Source: Cellulomonas sp. JH27-2 (lineage in GTDB: Bacteria > Actinomycetota > Actinomycetes > Actinomycetales > Cellulomonadaceae). Taken from it: DNA of 64,000 nt. Below the pieces are notes generated by a model that made no database searches, was not told the DNA's origin, and was given only the letters and a program-made list of their open reading frames with translations. Position 1 is the first letter of the stretch. The number at the start of each line of letters is the position of its first letter. The stretch spans positions 682,001-746,000 of the forward strand of contig NZ_JACYFR010000002.1 of assembly GCF_014837175.1 (NCBI RefSeq). Reading direction: 5' to 3'. The position numbers and the translations under genes were made by a program. Of the stretch, positions 1 through 9,272 are shown piece by piece.

Positions 1-3000
1 TCGCGACGCCCGCGGCTATCGTCCCCACGCCGAACTCGGAGACGAGCTTGGTGTGGATCCGGGCGCTCGGGTTGGCGTTCTTGGCGTCGTGGATCAGCTG
101 TGCCAGGTCCTCGATCGAGTAGATGTCGTGGTGCGGCGGCGGCGAGATCAGGCCGACGCCCGGTGTCGAGTGCCGCGTCTTGGCGACCCACGGATAGACC
201 TTGTGGCCGGGCAGCTGGCCGCCCTCGCCGGGCTTGGCGCCCTGGGCCAGCTTGATCTGGATGTCGTCGGCGTTGGTCAGGTACTCACTGGTGACGCCGA
301 AGCGGCCCGACGCGATCTGCTTGATCGACGAGCGACGGCGGGGGTCGTGCAAGCGCTCGGGGTCCTCGCCGCCCTCGCCCGTGTTCGACTTGGCGCCGAG
401 CTGGTTCATGGCGATGGCCAGCGTCTCGTGCGCCTCCATCGAGATGGACCCGTAGGACATGGCGCCCGTGTTGAACCGCTTGACGATCTCGCTGACGGGC
501 TCGACCTCGTCGACGTCGACGGGCTCGCGCCCGTCGGTCTTGAGCTCGAGCAGGCCGCGCAGCGTCATGAGGCGCGAGCTCTGCTCGTCCACCCGGTTCG
601 TGTACTGCTTGAAGATGTCGTACTGCCGGGTCCGCGTCGAGTGCTGCAGGCGGAACACCGTCTCGGGGTCGAAGAGGTGGTCCTCGCCGTCGCGGCGCCA
701 CTGGTACTCGCCGCCGACCGCGAGGCGCTGGTGCGCCTGGCGGTTGCCGCTGGCCGGGTACGCGTCCGCGTGGCGGGCGGCCACCTCGGCGGCGATGACG
801 TCGAGGCCGATGCCCCCGAGCCGACTCGTCGTCCCGGTGAAGTACCGCTCGACGAGCGCGTTCGACAGGCCGATGGCCTCGAAGACCTGGGCGCCGCGGT
901 ACGAGGCGATCGTCGAGATGCCCATCTTGGACATGACCTTGAGGACGCCCTTGCCGAGAGCCTTGATGAGATTGGCGACCGCCTTGGCCGGGTCGACGGT
1001 GATGAACCCGGAGCGGGCCATCTCCTCGACGGTCTCCATGGCCAGGTACGGGTTGACGGCCGCGGCGCCGTAGCCGACGAGCAGGGCGACGTGGTGCACC
1101 TCGCGGACGTCGCCCGCCTCGACCACCAGCGAGATCTGCGTGCGCGTGTGGCGGCGCAGCGTGTGGTGGTGCACCGCGGAGAGCAGCAGCAGCGACGGGA
1201 TCGGGGCCAGCTCGGCGTCCCCGTTGCGGTCGGACAGCACCAGGAAGCTCACGCCGTCGGCGACCGCGGCGTCCACCTCGGCGAAGATCTCCTCGAGGCG
1301 GGCCTCGAGCGCCTCTCCCCCGCCGGCCGCACGGTACAGGCCGCGGATCGTGGTGGCCCGGAAGCCGAGCGACGGCTCCTTGGCGACGTGCACGATCTTG
1401 GCGAGCTGGTCGTTGTCGATCACCGGGAACGGCAGGATCAGCTTGCGGGCGTGCTCGGGGCCGTCGACGAGCAGGTTCGGCTCGGGACCGATCGCGCCGC
1501 CGATCGACGTGACGAGCTCCTCGCGGATCGCGTCCAGCGGCGGGTTGGTCACCTGCGCGAACATCTGCGTGAAGTAGTCGAAGAGCATGCGCGGACGGCT
1601 CGACAGCACCGCGACCGGGGTGTCGGAACCCATGGCCCCCAGCGGCTCTGCGCCGGCGGACGCCATCGGCGCCAGCAGGACCTTGAGCTCCTCCTCCGTG
1701 TAACCGAAGGCACGCTGCCGACGACGCACCGAGGCGGCCGAGTGCGCGACGTGCTCGCGCTCGGGCAGCTGCTCCAGGTACGCGGAGTTCTCGCTCACCC
1801 ACTGCGCGTACGGACGCTGCCCGGCGAGCTGGGACTTGAGCTCCTCGTCCTCGATGATCCGGCCCTGGCCGGTGTCCACCAGGAACATGCGCCCCGGCTC
1901 GAGCCGGCCCTTGGCCACGACGGTGGCGGGGTCGATGTCGAGCACGCCTGCCTCGGAGGCGCAGACGACGAGACCGTCCTCGGTGACCCAGTAGCGACCG
2001 GGACGCAGACCGTTGCGGTCCTGCACGGAACCGATGAGCGTGCCGTCGGTGAAGGACATGGCCGCCGGGCCGTCCCAGGGCTCCATGAGCGTCGAGTGGT
2101 ACTCGTAGAACGCACGACGGGCCGGGTCCATCTGGGCGTGGTTCTCCCACGCCTCCGGGATCATCATCATAACCGCGTGCGGCAGGGAACGGCCGGCCAG
2201 GTGCAGCAGCTCGAGGACCTCGTCGAAGCTGCCGGAGTCCGAGCCGCCGGGCGTACAGACGGGCAGCAGCGGCGCGAGGTCGCCGATCAGGTCGCTCGAG
2301 AGCGTCCCCTCACGCGCGGCCACCCAGTTGCGGTTGCCCTTGACCGTGTTGATCTCGCCGTTGTGCGCGACGAGCCGGAACGGCTGCGCCAGCGGCCACG
2401 ACGGGAACGTGTTGGTGGAGAACCGCGAGTGCACGAGCGCGATCTCGCTGGCGAACCGCGGGTCCGACAAGTCCGCGAAGAAGGGCTCGAGCTGGCCGGT
2501 GGTCAGCATGCCCTTGTAGGCGAGCGTGCGGGCGGACAGCGACGCGAAGTAGATGCCGAGCTCACGCTCGGTGCGCTTGCGCAGCCGGTAGGTCAGGCGG
2601 TCCAGCGCGATGCCGGACAGGGCCCGCGACGGGTCGGCGACGACGAGCTGGCGGAACACCGGCATCGACGCACGGGCCGTGGGACCGACGAGGTCGGCGG
2701 TCACGACGACGTCGCGCCACGCCAGCACCTCGAGCTTCTCCTCCGCGGCGATGGCACCGATCGCGGCCTCGGCCCGCACGCGCTCGTCGTCGTCCGTCGG
2801 CAGGAAGGCCATGCCGATCGCGTAGAAGCCCGCGGCGGGCAGCTCGGCGTCGACCACGTCGCGCAGGAACGCGTCGGGGATCTGGGTGAGGATGCCGGCG
2901 CCGTCGCCGGAGTCCTCTTCGGCGCCCACGGCACCGCGGTGGTCGAGGTTCAGCAGCGCCGTCAGGCCGGCGTCGACGATGTCACGGCCGGGGGTCCCGC

Positions 3001-3121
3001 GCAGCGTCGCCACCCAGGCGAAACCGCACGCGTCGTGCTCCGAGGCCGGGTCGTACAGGCCTCCGAAGGGACCCGCACCGGGCGGAGCCGCCAAGGCGGA
3101 GCTCACGGGCGACGTCGACAT
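1..3121 (-). CDS. gltB: Glutamate synthase large subunit, C-terminus cut by window edge
   Basis: Large (alpha) subunit of NADPH-dependent glutamate synthase, which transfers the glutamine amide to 2-oxoglutarate. The reading frame stays open to the left edge, so about 1,040 of the usual ~1,500 residues are present. The ATG at 3121 is chosen because it follows a GAGG box and places the N-terminal nucleophile motif HDACGF, with Cys32, close to the start; this Cys is expected to become residue 1 after propeptide removal. The class-II amidotransferase domain, the central domain and the start of the synthase domain (GTIAAGVA at the edge) follow in order. gltD would be expected beyond the left edge. 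A CRP-like palindrome lies about 130 bp upstream of the start. Confidence 0.95.
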   Translation of the reverse strand, partial: MSTSPVSSALAAPPGAGPFGGLYDPASEHDACGFAWVATLRGTPGRDIVDAGLTALLNLDHRGAVGAEEDSGDGAGILTQIPDAFLRDVVDAELPAAGFYAIGMAFLPTDDDERVRAEAAIGAIAAEEKLEVLAWRDVVVTADLVGPTARASMPVFRQLVVADPSRALSGIALDRLTYRLRKRTERELGIYFASLSARTLAYKGMLTTGQLEPFFADLSDPRFASEIALVHSRFSTNTFPSWPLAQPFRLVAHNGEINTVKGNRNWVAAREGTLSSDLIGDLAPLLPVCTPGGSDSGSFDEVLELLHLAGRSLPHAVMMMIPEAWENHAQMDPARRAFYEYHSTLMEPWDGPAAMSFTDGTLIGSVQDRNGLRPGRYWVTEDGLVVCASEAGVLDIDPATVVAKGRLEPGRMFLVDTGQGRIIEDEELKSQLAGQRPYAQWVSENSAYLEQLPEREHVAHSAASVRRRQRAFGYTEEELKVLLAPMASAGAEPLGAMGSDTPVAVLSSRPRMLFDYFTQMFAQVTNPPLDAIREELVTSIGGAIGPEPNLLVDGPEHARKLILPFPVIDNDQLAKIVHVAKEPSLGFRATTIRGLYRAAGGGEALEARLEEIFAEVDAAVADGVSFLVLSDRNGDAELAPIPSLLLLSAVHHHTLRRHTRTQISLVVEAGDVREVHHVALLVGYGAAAVNPYLAMETVEEMARSGFITVDPAKAVANLIKALGKGVLKVMSKMGISTIASYRGAQVFEAIGLSNALVERYFTGTTSRLGGIGLDVIAAEVAARHADAYPASGNRQAHQRLAVGGEYQWRRDGEDHLFDPETVFRLQHSTRTRQYDIFKQYTNRVDEQSSRLMTLRGLLELKTDGREPVDVDEVEPVSEIVKRFNTGAMSYGSISMEAHETLAIAMNQLGAKSNTGEGGEDPERLHDPRRRSSIKQIASGRFGVTSEYLTNADDIQIKLAQGAKPGEGGQLPGHKVYPWVAKTRHSTPGVGLISPPPHHDIYSIEDLAQLIHDAKNANPSARIHTKLVSEFGVGTIAAGVA

Positions 3122-3247
3122 CAATACCGTCCTCACGGACCCCGACGGGTCGGGGCATAGCACGAACATGGGGGGAACGCGGGACGTCGTCGGCCCAGAC
3201 GTGTGGCGACGATACAACCCGGAAACAAGACGGGTCACATCGCCCCT

Positions 3248-3263
3248 TGTGAGGTGGCTCACA
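3248..3263. promoter_or_regulatory. CRP/GlxR-like palindrome upstream of gltB
   Basis: TGTGA-N6-TCACA, an exact match to the Crp-family consensus TGTGA-N6-TCACA, between lgt and gltB. It is 127 bp upstream of the gltB ATG, a plausible position for an activator or repressor site. It also starts 12 nt after the lgt stop codon and could form a 6-bp stem with a 4-nt loop, so a weak lgt terminator is an alternative reading. Confidence 0.45.
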
Positions 3264-3275
3264 CGGCGCCGCGGG

Positions 3276-4139
3276 TCAGCGGTCGGCGTCAGCCTTCTCG
3301 TCGTCCTGCTCGGCCGGGGGTTCCAGCAGGAGGGTCGTCTCTCGTCCAGGGTGGCGGCGCCCGACCACGATGAACGCTACCAGCGCCCCGACGAACGCCA
3401 CGATCGACGTCCAGACGTTGATCCGCAGTCCCAGGACGTGGTGCGCCTCGTCGACACGCAGCAGCTCGATCCAGAACCGGCCGCTCGTGTAGACCATCAC
3501 GTAGAGCCAGAACACGCGACCATGACCCAGCCGGAACCTGCGGTCGGCCCAGACGAGGACGGCGGCACCGCCGAGGTTCCAGATCAGCTCGTACAGGAAC
3601 GTCGGGTGGTACAGCGTGCCGGAGGGGTCACCGGGGCGCAGGTGCTCGTCGTCGATCTCGAGGCCCCACGGCAGCGTCGTCGCCCGGCCGAAGAGCTCCT
3701 GGTTGAACCAGTTGCCGACGCGACCCATCGCCTGGGCCACGAGCAGGCCGGGCGCCACCGAGTCCGCGAACGGCGGCAGCTTGACGCCGTTGCGCCGGGC
3801 GCCGATCCACGCCCCGAGCGCGCCGAACGCGATCGCGCCCCAGATCCCGAGGCCGCCCTCCCAGATGGCGAACGCGCGCCACGGGTGGCCACCCGCGTAG
3901 AAGTACTCGTCGGGCGAGGTGATCAGGTGGTAGATCCGGCCGCCGACGATGCCGAACGGCACGGCCCAGAAGCAGATCTCCAGGATGGTGTCAGGGTCTC
4001 CCCCGCGCGCCGCCCACCGGCGTCGCGTCATCCAGACGGCGACGACGATGCCGGCCAGGATCGCCAGCGCGTACGCGCGGACCGGGAACGGCCCCAGGTG
4101 CCAGACGGCTTGCGGCGGGCTGGGGATCGACGCGATCAT
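3276..4139 (-). CDS. lgt: Prolipoprotein diacylglyceryl transferase
   Basis: Transfers the diacylglyceryl group from phosphatidylglycerol to the lipobox cysteine of prolipoproteins in the cytoplasmic membrane. The 287-aa product has about seven hydrophobic segments and the Lgt signature around [14 protein letters not shown], plus the conserved GRFWIELLR region near the end. The charged, polar C-terminal tail is typical of actinobacterial forms. The ATG at 4139 overlaps the trpA stop as ATGA, so translation is probably coupled to trpA. The lipoprotein at 12749-13630 is a likely substrate. Confidence 0.95.
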   Translation of the reverse strand: MIASIPSPPQAVWHLGPFPVRAYALAILAGIVVAVWMTRRRWAARGGDPDTILEICFWAVPFGIVGGRIYHLITSPDEYFYAGGHPWRAFAIWEGGLGIWGAIAFGALGAWIGARRNGVKLPPFADSVAPGLLVAQAMGRVGNWFNQELFGRATTLPWGLEIDDEHLRPGDPSGTLYHPTFLYELIWNLGGAAVLVWADRRFRLGHGRVFWLYVMVYTSGRFWIELLRVDEAHHVLGLRINVWTSIVAFVGALVAFIVVGRRHPGRETTLLLEPPAEQDDEKADADR

Positions 4140-4954
4140 CGGGCGGCCGACGCGACGCCGGTGGCCAGGTCGGCCGTCAGCGCGGCGAGCGCGTCCAGGC
4201 CCGCTGCCGGGTCCGGGGCGTCGACGAGCGTGCGCACCAGCGCCGAGCCGACGATGACGCCGTCCGCGTACGACGCGACCTGGGCCGCGTGCTCCGCCGT
4301 CGAGACGCCGACTCCGACGCACACGCGCTCGGCACCCGCCGCTCGCGTGTCGGACACGAGCGCCTGCGCGCGGGGACCGACCGACGCCCGCAGGCCCGTG
4401 ACGCCCATCGTCGACGCCGCGTAGACGAAGCCGCGGGAGGCCGCGGAGGTCGATGCGAGGCGCTCGGGGGTCGAGCTCGGGGCGACGAGGAAGACACGGT
4501 CGAGGCCGTGCTCGTCGGAGGCGGCGATCCAGTCAGCCGCCTCGTCCGGGATCAAGTCGGGCGTGATGAGACCCGCGCCGCCGGCGGAGGCCAGGTCACG
4601 CGCGTACGCGTCGACGCCGTACCGCAGCACCAGGTTCCAGTACGTCATCACCAGGATCGGGGCGCCACGGCCCGCGACCTGCTCGACCGCGCGGATCGTG
4701 TCGGCGACCTTGGTCCCACCTCGCAGCGCGGCGTCGGCCGCGCGCTGGATGAGCGGCCCGTCCATGACCGGGTCGGAGTAGGGCATGCCCAGCTCCACGA
4801 CGTCCACGCCCGCGTCGATCATCGTGCGCACCGCGTCGACCGACCCCGGCACGGTCGGGTACCCGACCGGCAGGTAGCCGACCAGGCCCGCACGCCCCTG
4901 GGCACGCAGACCGTCGAGCCGCTCCCCCACCTGGGAGGCGATCCCCACCGTCAC
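4136..4954 (-). CDS. trpA: Tryptophan synthase alpha chain
   Basis: Cleaves indole-3-glycerol phosphate to indole and glyceraldehyde-3-phosphate, and channels the indole to TrpB. The 272-aa TIM barrel shows the catalytic glutamate in [11 protein letters not shown] and the second catalytic Asp in SDPVMDGP. The GTG at 4954 is chosen because it overlaps the trpB TGA as GTGA; longer frames upstream would lie inside trpB. It is the last trp gene of the cluster and overlaps lgt. Confidence 0.96.
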   Translation of the reverse strand: MTVGIASQVGERLDGLRAQGRAGLVGYLPVGYPTVPGSVDAVRTMIDAGVDVVELGMPYSDPVMDGPLIQRAADAALRGGTKVADTIRAVEQVAGRGAPILVMTYWNLVLRYGVDAYARDLASAGGAGLITPDLIPDEAADWIAASDEHGLDRVFLVAPSSTPERLASTSAASRGFVYAASTMGVTGLRASVGPRAQALVSDTRAAGAERVCVGVGVSTAEHAAQVASYADGVIVGSALVRTLVDAPDPAAGLDALAALTADLATGVASAAR

Positions 4955-6234
4955 AGCTGTTCTCCTTCGTCGGCCAGCACCGTGGGTTCGTCCTCGATGA
5001 GGCCGAACCACGCGGCAGCGGTCGCCACGTCCTTGTCACCGCGTCCCGAGAGGTTCACGAGCAGCACCGGCTCGTCCGACCACTCGCGCGCCTCGCGGCC
5101 CAGGGCGATCGCCCCGGCCAGGGCGTGCGCCGACTCGATGGCCGGGATGATCCCCTCGGTGTGGCAGAGCACACGGAAGGCCTCCATGGCCTCGTCGTCG
5201 CTCACCGGGCGGTACTGCGCGCGGCCGATGTCGTGCAGCCACGCGTGCTCCGGGCCGACGCTCGGGTAGTCCAGGCCGGCGGACACCGAGTGGCTGGGCA
5301 GCGTCTGCCCGTCGTCGTCCTGCAGGAGGTACGACTTGGCGCCGTGCAGCACACCCGGCTCACCACCGGAGAACCGGGCGGCGTGCTTGCCCGACGAGAT
5401 GCCGAGCCCGCCTGCCTCGAAGCCGAACAGACGCACGTCCGGGTCGTCGAGGAACGCGTTGAAGATGCCCATCGCGTTGGAGCCGCCGCCCACGCAGGCG
5501 ACGACGGCGTCCGGGAGCCGGCCGATCTCCGAGGCGAGCTGCGCCCGCGCCTCCTCGCCGATGACCTTGTGGAAGTCGCGCACCATCTCCGGGAAGGGGT
5601 GCGGTCCCGTGACCGTGCCGAGCAGGTAGTGCGTCGTCTCGACGTTGGCGACCCAGTCGCGCAGCGCCTCGTTGATCGCGTCCTTGAGCGTCCGGGTGCC
5701 GATGGTCACCGGGATGACCTCGGCGCCGAGCAGGCGCATGCGGGCGACGTTGAGGGCCTGCCGCTCGGTGTCCTCCTCGCCCATGTAGATGGTGCACTCG
5801 AGGTCCATGAGCGCCGCCGCCGTTGCCGTCGCGACACCGTGCTGGCCGGCGCCCGTCTCGGCGATCACACGCGTCTTGCCCATGCGCTTGACCAGCAACG
5901 CCTGGCCCAGCACGTTGTTGATCTTGTGCGAGCCCGTGTGGTTGAGGTCCTCGCGCTTGAGGAACACGCGCACACCCTCGCCGACGTGCGCGGCGAAGCG
6001 CGGCACCTCCGTCAACGGGCTGGGACGGCCCGTGTAGGTGCGGTGCAGCCGGGCCAGCTCCGCACCGAACGTCGGGTCGGTGAGCGCCTTGTGATAGCTG
6101 ACGTCGAGCTCGTCGAGGGCGGCGATCAGTGCCTCCGGGACGAACCGCCCGCCGAAGTCACCGAAGTACGGACCCGCGTGGGTGGCGAGCCGACCCCGCG
6201 AGTGCTCGGGCTGGACGTCGGGACGACCGGTCAC
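4951..6234 (-). CDS. trpB: Tryptophan synthase beta chain
   Basis: PLP enzyme that condenses indole with serine to give tryptophan. The 427-aa product contains the PLP-lysine motif [10 protein letters not shown], the GGGSNAMG phosphate-binding loop and the substrate-binding segment [10 protein letters not shown]. The GTG at 6234 overlaps the trpC stop as GTGA, and the conserved start of the enzyme ([14 protein letters not shown]) follows after about twenty residues. This is the canonical TrpB1 type that pairs with TrpA, consistent with the adjacent trpA. Confidence 0.96.
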   Translation of the reverse strand: MTGRPDVQPEHSRGRLATHAGPYFGDFGGRFVPEALIAALDELDVSYHKALTDPTFGAELARLHRTYTGRPSPLTEVPRFAAHVGEGVRVFLKREDLNHTGSHKINNVLGQALLVKRMGKTRVIAETGAGQHGVATATAAALMDLECTIYMGEEDTERQALNVARMRLLGAEVIPVTIGTRTLKDAINEALRDWVANVETTHYLLGTVTGPHPFPEMVRDFHKVIGEEARAQLASEIGRLPDAVVACVGGGSNAMGIFNAFLDDPDVRLFGFEAGGLGISSGKHAARFSGGEPGVLHGAKSYLLQDDDGQTLPSHSVSAGLDYPSVGPEHAWLHDIGRAQYRPVSDDEAMEAFRVLCHTEGIIPAIESAHALAGAIALGREAREWSDEPVLLVNLSGRGDKDVATAAAWFGLIEDEPTVLADEGEQL

Positions 6235-7043
6235 TGGCGCACCGCCCGCAGCGAGGGGTGGGCACCCGCCGCGACCAGGTCGGCGACCGACTCGCGCGGG
6301 GCGTCGTCCGTCACCAGGGCCTCGCCGACGAGGACACCGTCCGCGCCGGCGCGGGCGTAGTCCATGACGTCGTGCGGGCCACGCACGCCCGACTCCGCGA
6401 TCTTGACGATCCCGGACGGGATGGACGGAGCCACCTTCGCGAACGTGTTGCGGTCCACCTCGAGCGACTTGAGGTTGCGCGCGTTGACGCCGATGACACG
6501 CGCACCGGCGTCGACGGCCCGTGCCACCTCCTCGGTGTCGTGCACCTCGACCAGCGCGGTCATGCCCAGCGAGTGGACCCGCTCCACCAGCGACTCGAGC
6601 ACGGTCTGCTCGAGCGCCGCGACGATGAGCAGGCAGAGGTCCGCACCGTGGGCGCGCGCCTCCCACACCTGGTACGGCGTGACGACGAAGTCCTTGCGCA
6701 GCACGGGGATGTCGACCTTGGCGCGCACCGCGTCGAGGTCGGCGAGCGAGCCGCGGAACCGGCGCTGCTCCGTGAGCACCGAGATGACGCTCGCGCCGCC
6801 CTTCTCGTACTCGGCGGCCAGCGCCGCGGGGTCGGCGATCGACGCCAAAGCGCCCTTGCTCGGGCTCGACCGCTTGACCTCGGCGATCACTGTCACCGCG
6901 TCCTCGAGACGCAGCCGGTTGATGCACTCGATGGCCGACGGTCGCTTGTCGGCGGCCGCCTTCAGGTCGTCGAGCGACGTCACTGCCTGACGCTCGGCGA
7001 GGTCCTCCCGGACACCCGCGACGATCTCGTCCAGCACGGTCAT
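6231..7043 (-). CDS. trpC: Indole-3-glycerol phosphate synthase
   Basis: Closes the indole ring from CdRP. The 270-aa barrel has the motifs [13 protein letters not shown] (catalytic Lys), VLRKDFV (catalytic Lys) and [13 protein letters not shown]. The ATG at 7043 has a strong GGGAGAGG box upstream. It is not fused to a TrpF domain, as expected in actinobacteria where PriA covers that step. It is followed by trpB and trpA in an overlapping series. No trpD or trpG is in this window. Confidence 0.96.
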   Translation of the reverse strand: MTVLDEIVAGVREDLAERQAVTSLDDLKAAADKRPSAIECINRLRLEDAVTVIAEVKRSSPSKGALASIADPAALAAEYEKGGASVISVLTEQRRFRGSLADLDAVRAKVDIPVLRKDFVVTPYQVWEARAHGADLCLLIVAALEQTVLESLVERVHSLGMTALVEVHDTEEVARAVDAGARVIGVNARNLKSLEVDRNTFAKVAPSIPSGIVKIAESGVRGPHDVMDYARAGADGVLVGEALVTDDAPRESVADLVAAGAHPSLRAVRQ

Positions 7044-7117
7044 CGACGTCTCACCTCTCCCCCGATGGTCACCTCGCCCCGCCGGACCAGCATCGGTCGC
7101 GGGGGTTCGTCAGCCAT
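7040..7117 (-). CDS. Possible 25-aa ORF overlapping trpC start
   Basis: A short frame from an ATG at 7117 ends in a TGA that overlaps the trpC ATG as ATGA, the same coupling seen throughout this operon. It contains no tryptophan codons, so it is not a classical trp attenuator leader. There is no clear ribosome binding site before its ATG. It may be a translational coupling device or chance. Confidence 0.2.
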   Translation of the reverse strand: MADEPPRPMLVRRGEVTIGGEVRRR

Positions 7118-7181
7118 CGTACGGGCGCGCGCAGGTGACCCCGACCACAGCCCGAGGGATGGACCGCCGCGAGGTGACGGG

Positions 7182-7640
7182 TCAGGGAGCGAGCCAGGGG
7201 GCGAGCGCGGGGATGTTGCGGCACACGCCGTACGCGACGACGACCACGAGCAGCGTGACGATGACGCCCGCGGGCAGCGTCCGCCGCTGCGGTCGCCCGC
7301 GCGCGCTCCGGAGCAGCCACGCGAACCAGGACGCGACGACGAACGGGACGGCCAGCACCAGCAGCGGGTTCATGCCCCACGCGCCGGCGACGTCGAGCTG
7401 GGTCAGGTCGTGCAGCGCACGCAGCGAACCGCAGCCCGGGCAGTACCAGCCGGTGAGGAACAGGAACGGGCAGGTCGGGTAGTGCCCCGGGCTGTTGGGG
7501 TCGACGGCCGCGAGCACGGCCAGGGCACCCATCGCCCCCACCGCGGCGACGACAGGTCCGACGAGCGCGCGGGATCGCGACGTCGTGCCCTGCGGAGCGG
7601 GGGCGGCGTCGGCGACGGGATCCTGCTCGGTCCTCGTCAT
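7182..7640 (-). CDS. DUF2752 membrane protein
   Basis: A 152-aa protein with three hydrophobic segments and the DUF2752 signature TCPFLFLTGWYCPGCGSLRAL, with its CP..C-x2-C-like cysteines at about residues 60-75. Function is unknown; the conserved cysteines could bind a metal or form a disulfide at the membrane surface. The ATG at 7640 is used because the upstream extension lies in the preceding gene's spacer. It sits between trpE and trpC beside other small membrane proteins, a placement common in actinobacteria. Confidence 0.85.
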   Translation of the reverse strand: MTRTEQDPVADAAPAPQGTTSRSRALVGPVVAAVGAMGALAVLAAVDPNSPGHYPTCPFLFLTGWYCPGCGSLRALHDLTQLDVAGAWGMNPLLVLAVPFVVASWFAWLLRSARGRPQRRTLPAGVIVTLLVVVVAYGVCRNIPALAPWLAP

Positions 7641-7659
7641 CGCCACCGCCCCGGCGCCG

Positions 7660-8148
7660 TCAGAAGCTGCTGGTGTCGCTGGACATCGCGCCGACCGCGA
7701 TGAGGATCCCGTAGATGATGCCGACGACCACACCGGCGATCGCGCTCCAGATCGCGAATTTCTTCGCCTTCTGCGAGGAGTCGAGTGCGCCCTGGACGTC
7801 GCCCGCCGCGTACTTCGAGTTCACCTGCGCGGCGAAGACGATCGAGACGATGCCCAGCGGGAGGCAGCAGAACAGCGTCGACAGGATCGCCCAGACCAGG
7901 TAGTTCTGCGGCGGCGCGGCATAGCCGGCCGTCCCGCCGCCCGGGTACTGCGGCGCGCCGTACTGCGGGGCACCGTACTGGGGCGCACCGCCCTGAGGAG
8001 CGCCGTACTGCGGGCTCCCGTACTGCGGGGCGCCGGGCTCCGGGGCCGAGCCGTAGGGCGGCGGCGTCGGGGCGTTCGGGTCCTGCTTGCGGAACGGGTC
8101 GTCGGGGTTCTGCTCGCCGGGGTTGTACGGCTCGTTCGGGGTCGACAT
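7660..8148 (-). CDS. CD225/dispanin family membrane protein
   Basis: 162 aa. The first ~80 residues are a proline-rich cytoplasmic tail with repeated QYGAPQ-type units. Two hydrophobic segments follow, joined by a basic loop, with the conserved pattern NYLVWAILSTLFCCLPLGI..AAQVNSKYAAGD of the CD225/dispanin family (interferon-induced transmembrane-like). The ATG at 8148 has a strong AGGAGG box. The function in bacteria is unknown; an effect on membrane organisation is inferred from the eukaryotic relatives only. Confidence 0.85.
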   Translation of the reverse strand: MSTPNEPYNPGEQNPDDPFRKQDPNAPTPPPYGSAPEPGAPQYGSPQYGAPQGGAPQYGAPQYGAPQYPGGGTAGYAAPPQNYLVWAILSTLFCCLPLGIVSIVFAAQVNSKYAAGDVQGALDSSQKAKKFAIWSAIAGVVVGIIYGILIAVGAMSSDTSSF

Positions 8149-8266
8149 CGGTCCTCCTGTGGCAGTGCGGCCACCGGCGGCGCCGGCGGTCGTCGAGAAA
8201 CGTCGGTGTTGCCTCGTGAAGCGGTGCTGCAGGGGTTACCGGGTCGCCCCGGCGGGTCAGAACGGG

Positions 8267-8572
8267 TCAGTGACCGCCGTGCGTCTTCTCACGCGCGATC
8301 GTCGCGGCGCCGCCCTGACCGAAGCCCATGGACTTCATGACGCCGCCGATGACCAGGCCGAGCACGCAGATGCCGAGACCGGCCCAGAACATCCACACCC
8401 AGGCGAACGCCACGCCCAGGCCGGCGACGGTGCCGCCGATGACGATCAGCCAGCACGTGACCCAGGCCGCCTGCGTCTTGCCGTGGTTCACGGGCGGCGC
8501 GCTGGGAGGCAGCTGCATCGTCTCGGTGGTGGTCGCGTTCTGCGCGCGGTGCGCGAGCGTGTTGTCAGCCAT
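8267..8572 (-). CDS. HGxxPAAW-type small membrane protein
   Basis: 101 aa. A polar N-terminus of about 30 residues precedes NHGKTQAAW, a variant of the HGxxPAAW motif after which this actinobacterial family is named; here the Pro is Gln. Two membrane segments follow. Members sit next to the tryptophan-associated membrane protein and trpE in many actinobacteria, but their role is unknown. A TAGGGT box at 8606-8611 suggests it also has its own promoter inside the cluster. Confidence 0.8.
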   Translation of the reverse strand: MADNTLAHRAQNATTTETMQLPPSAPPVNHGKTQAAWVTCWLIVIGGTVAGLGVAFAWVWMFWAGLGICVLGLVIGGVMKSMGFGQGGAATIAREKTHGGH

Positions 8573-8605
8573 CAGGTGGTGCCCTTCGTGCGTGGTTCGG
8601 CCTTC

Positions 8606-8611
8606 ACCCTA
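8606..8611 (-). promoter_or_regulatory. -10 box before HGxxPAAW gene
   Basis: TAGGGT on the minus strand, 33 bp upstream of the ATG at 8572, in a 67-bp gap. This would give a short leader. No clear -35 is visible. Confidence 0.4.
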
Positions 8612-8639
8612 GCGGACGCCACCGGCGCGCACGTGCACG

Positions 8640-9272
8640 TCAGGACGGGTCGTCGCCCCGGGACAACGCGTCCCACGCCGAGCGCTCGTCGTCGACCGTC
8701 GCCGCAGGCCCGGTGGTGCCCTCGTGCCGCCGCGTCGGGCCCGGCCACGAGCGGGACGAACGCGCGATCCAGCCGGCCGCGAGCACGACGAGGACGCCTG
8801 CCACGATCGCCACGTAGGGCCACGCCGAGGTCGTGACGGCGGTCGCATCGTGCCCGGCCCCCGTCGCGGTGAGCACCTTCTGGTGCAGACCGGCCGCCCA
8901 CGGGTCGGCCTGCGCGCGCAGTGACGCGGCGACCACCAGGACACCCGCCAGTGCGACGACGAGGACCACGACCCACCGCGCGACGCGGCCCACCAGGGCC
9001 ACGGCCGCCGCGCACGCCAGCAGCACGAGTGCGGCGGCGGGGACCGCCGGGGCGACGTCACCGCCGCTCGCCCGCACCACGACGGTCGGGTCCAGCGCCG
9101 TGCTGACCGTCGTCGAGAACCACGTCGGCAGCGACACGACGCCCGCCAGGCCGGCGAGCAGCAGCAGGACCCCCGCGGCGCGGCCCCGACCGGACCGCCG
9201 CCGGGCCGGGGGCGTCGCGGGCTCAGCGGGCTCTGCCCGGGCAGGGCCGTCGGGCGTGCCGGCGTCCGTCAC
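8640..9272 (-). CDS. Tryptophan-associated membrane protein (TIGR02234-like)
   Basis: 210 aa with four hydrophobic segments, after a polar N-terminus and before a charged C-terminal tail. Position and topology match the Trp_oprn_chp family found directly after trpE in actinobacteria; a role in tryptophan transport or regulation has been supposed but is unproven. The GTG at 9272 overlaps the trpE stop as GTGA, which fixes the start. Confidence 0.8.
   Translation of the reverse strand: MTDAGTPDGPARAEPAEPATPPARRRSGRGRAAGVLLLLAGLAGVVSLPTWFSTTVSTALDPTVVVRASGGDVAPAVPAAALVLLACAAAVALVGRVARWVVVLVVALAGVLVVAASLRAQADPWAAGLHQKVLTATGAGHDATAVTTSAWPYVAIVAGVLVVLAAGWIARSSRSWPGPTRRHEGTTGPAATVDDERSAWDALSRGDDPS

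Noticed and set aside
53..3160. A 1,035-codon + strand open frame at the left edge
   Set aside because: Antisense to gltB, whose motifs are clear on the minus strand.
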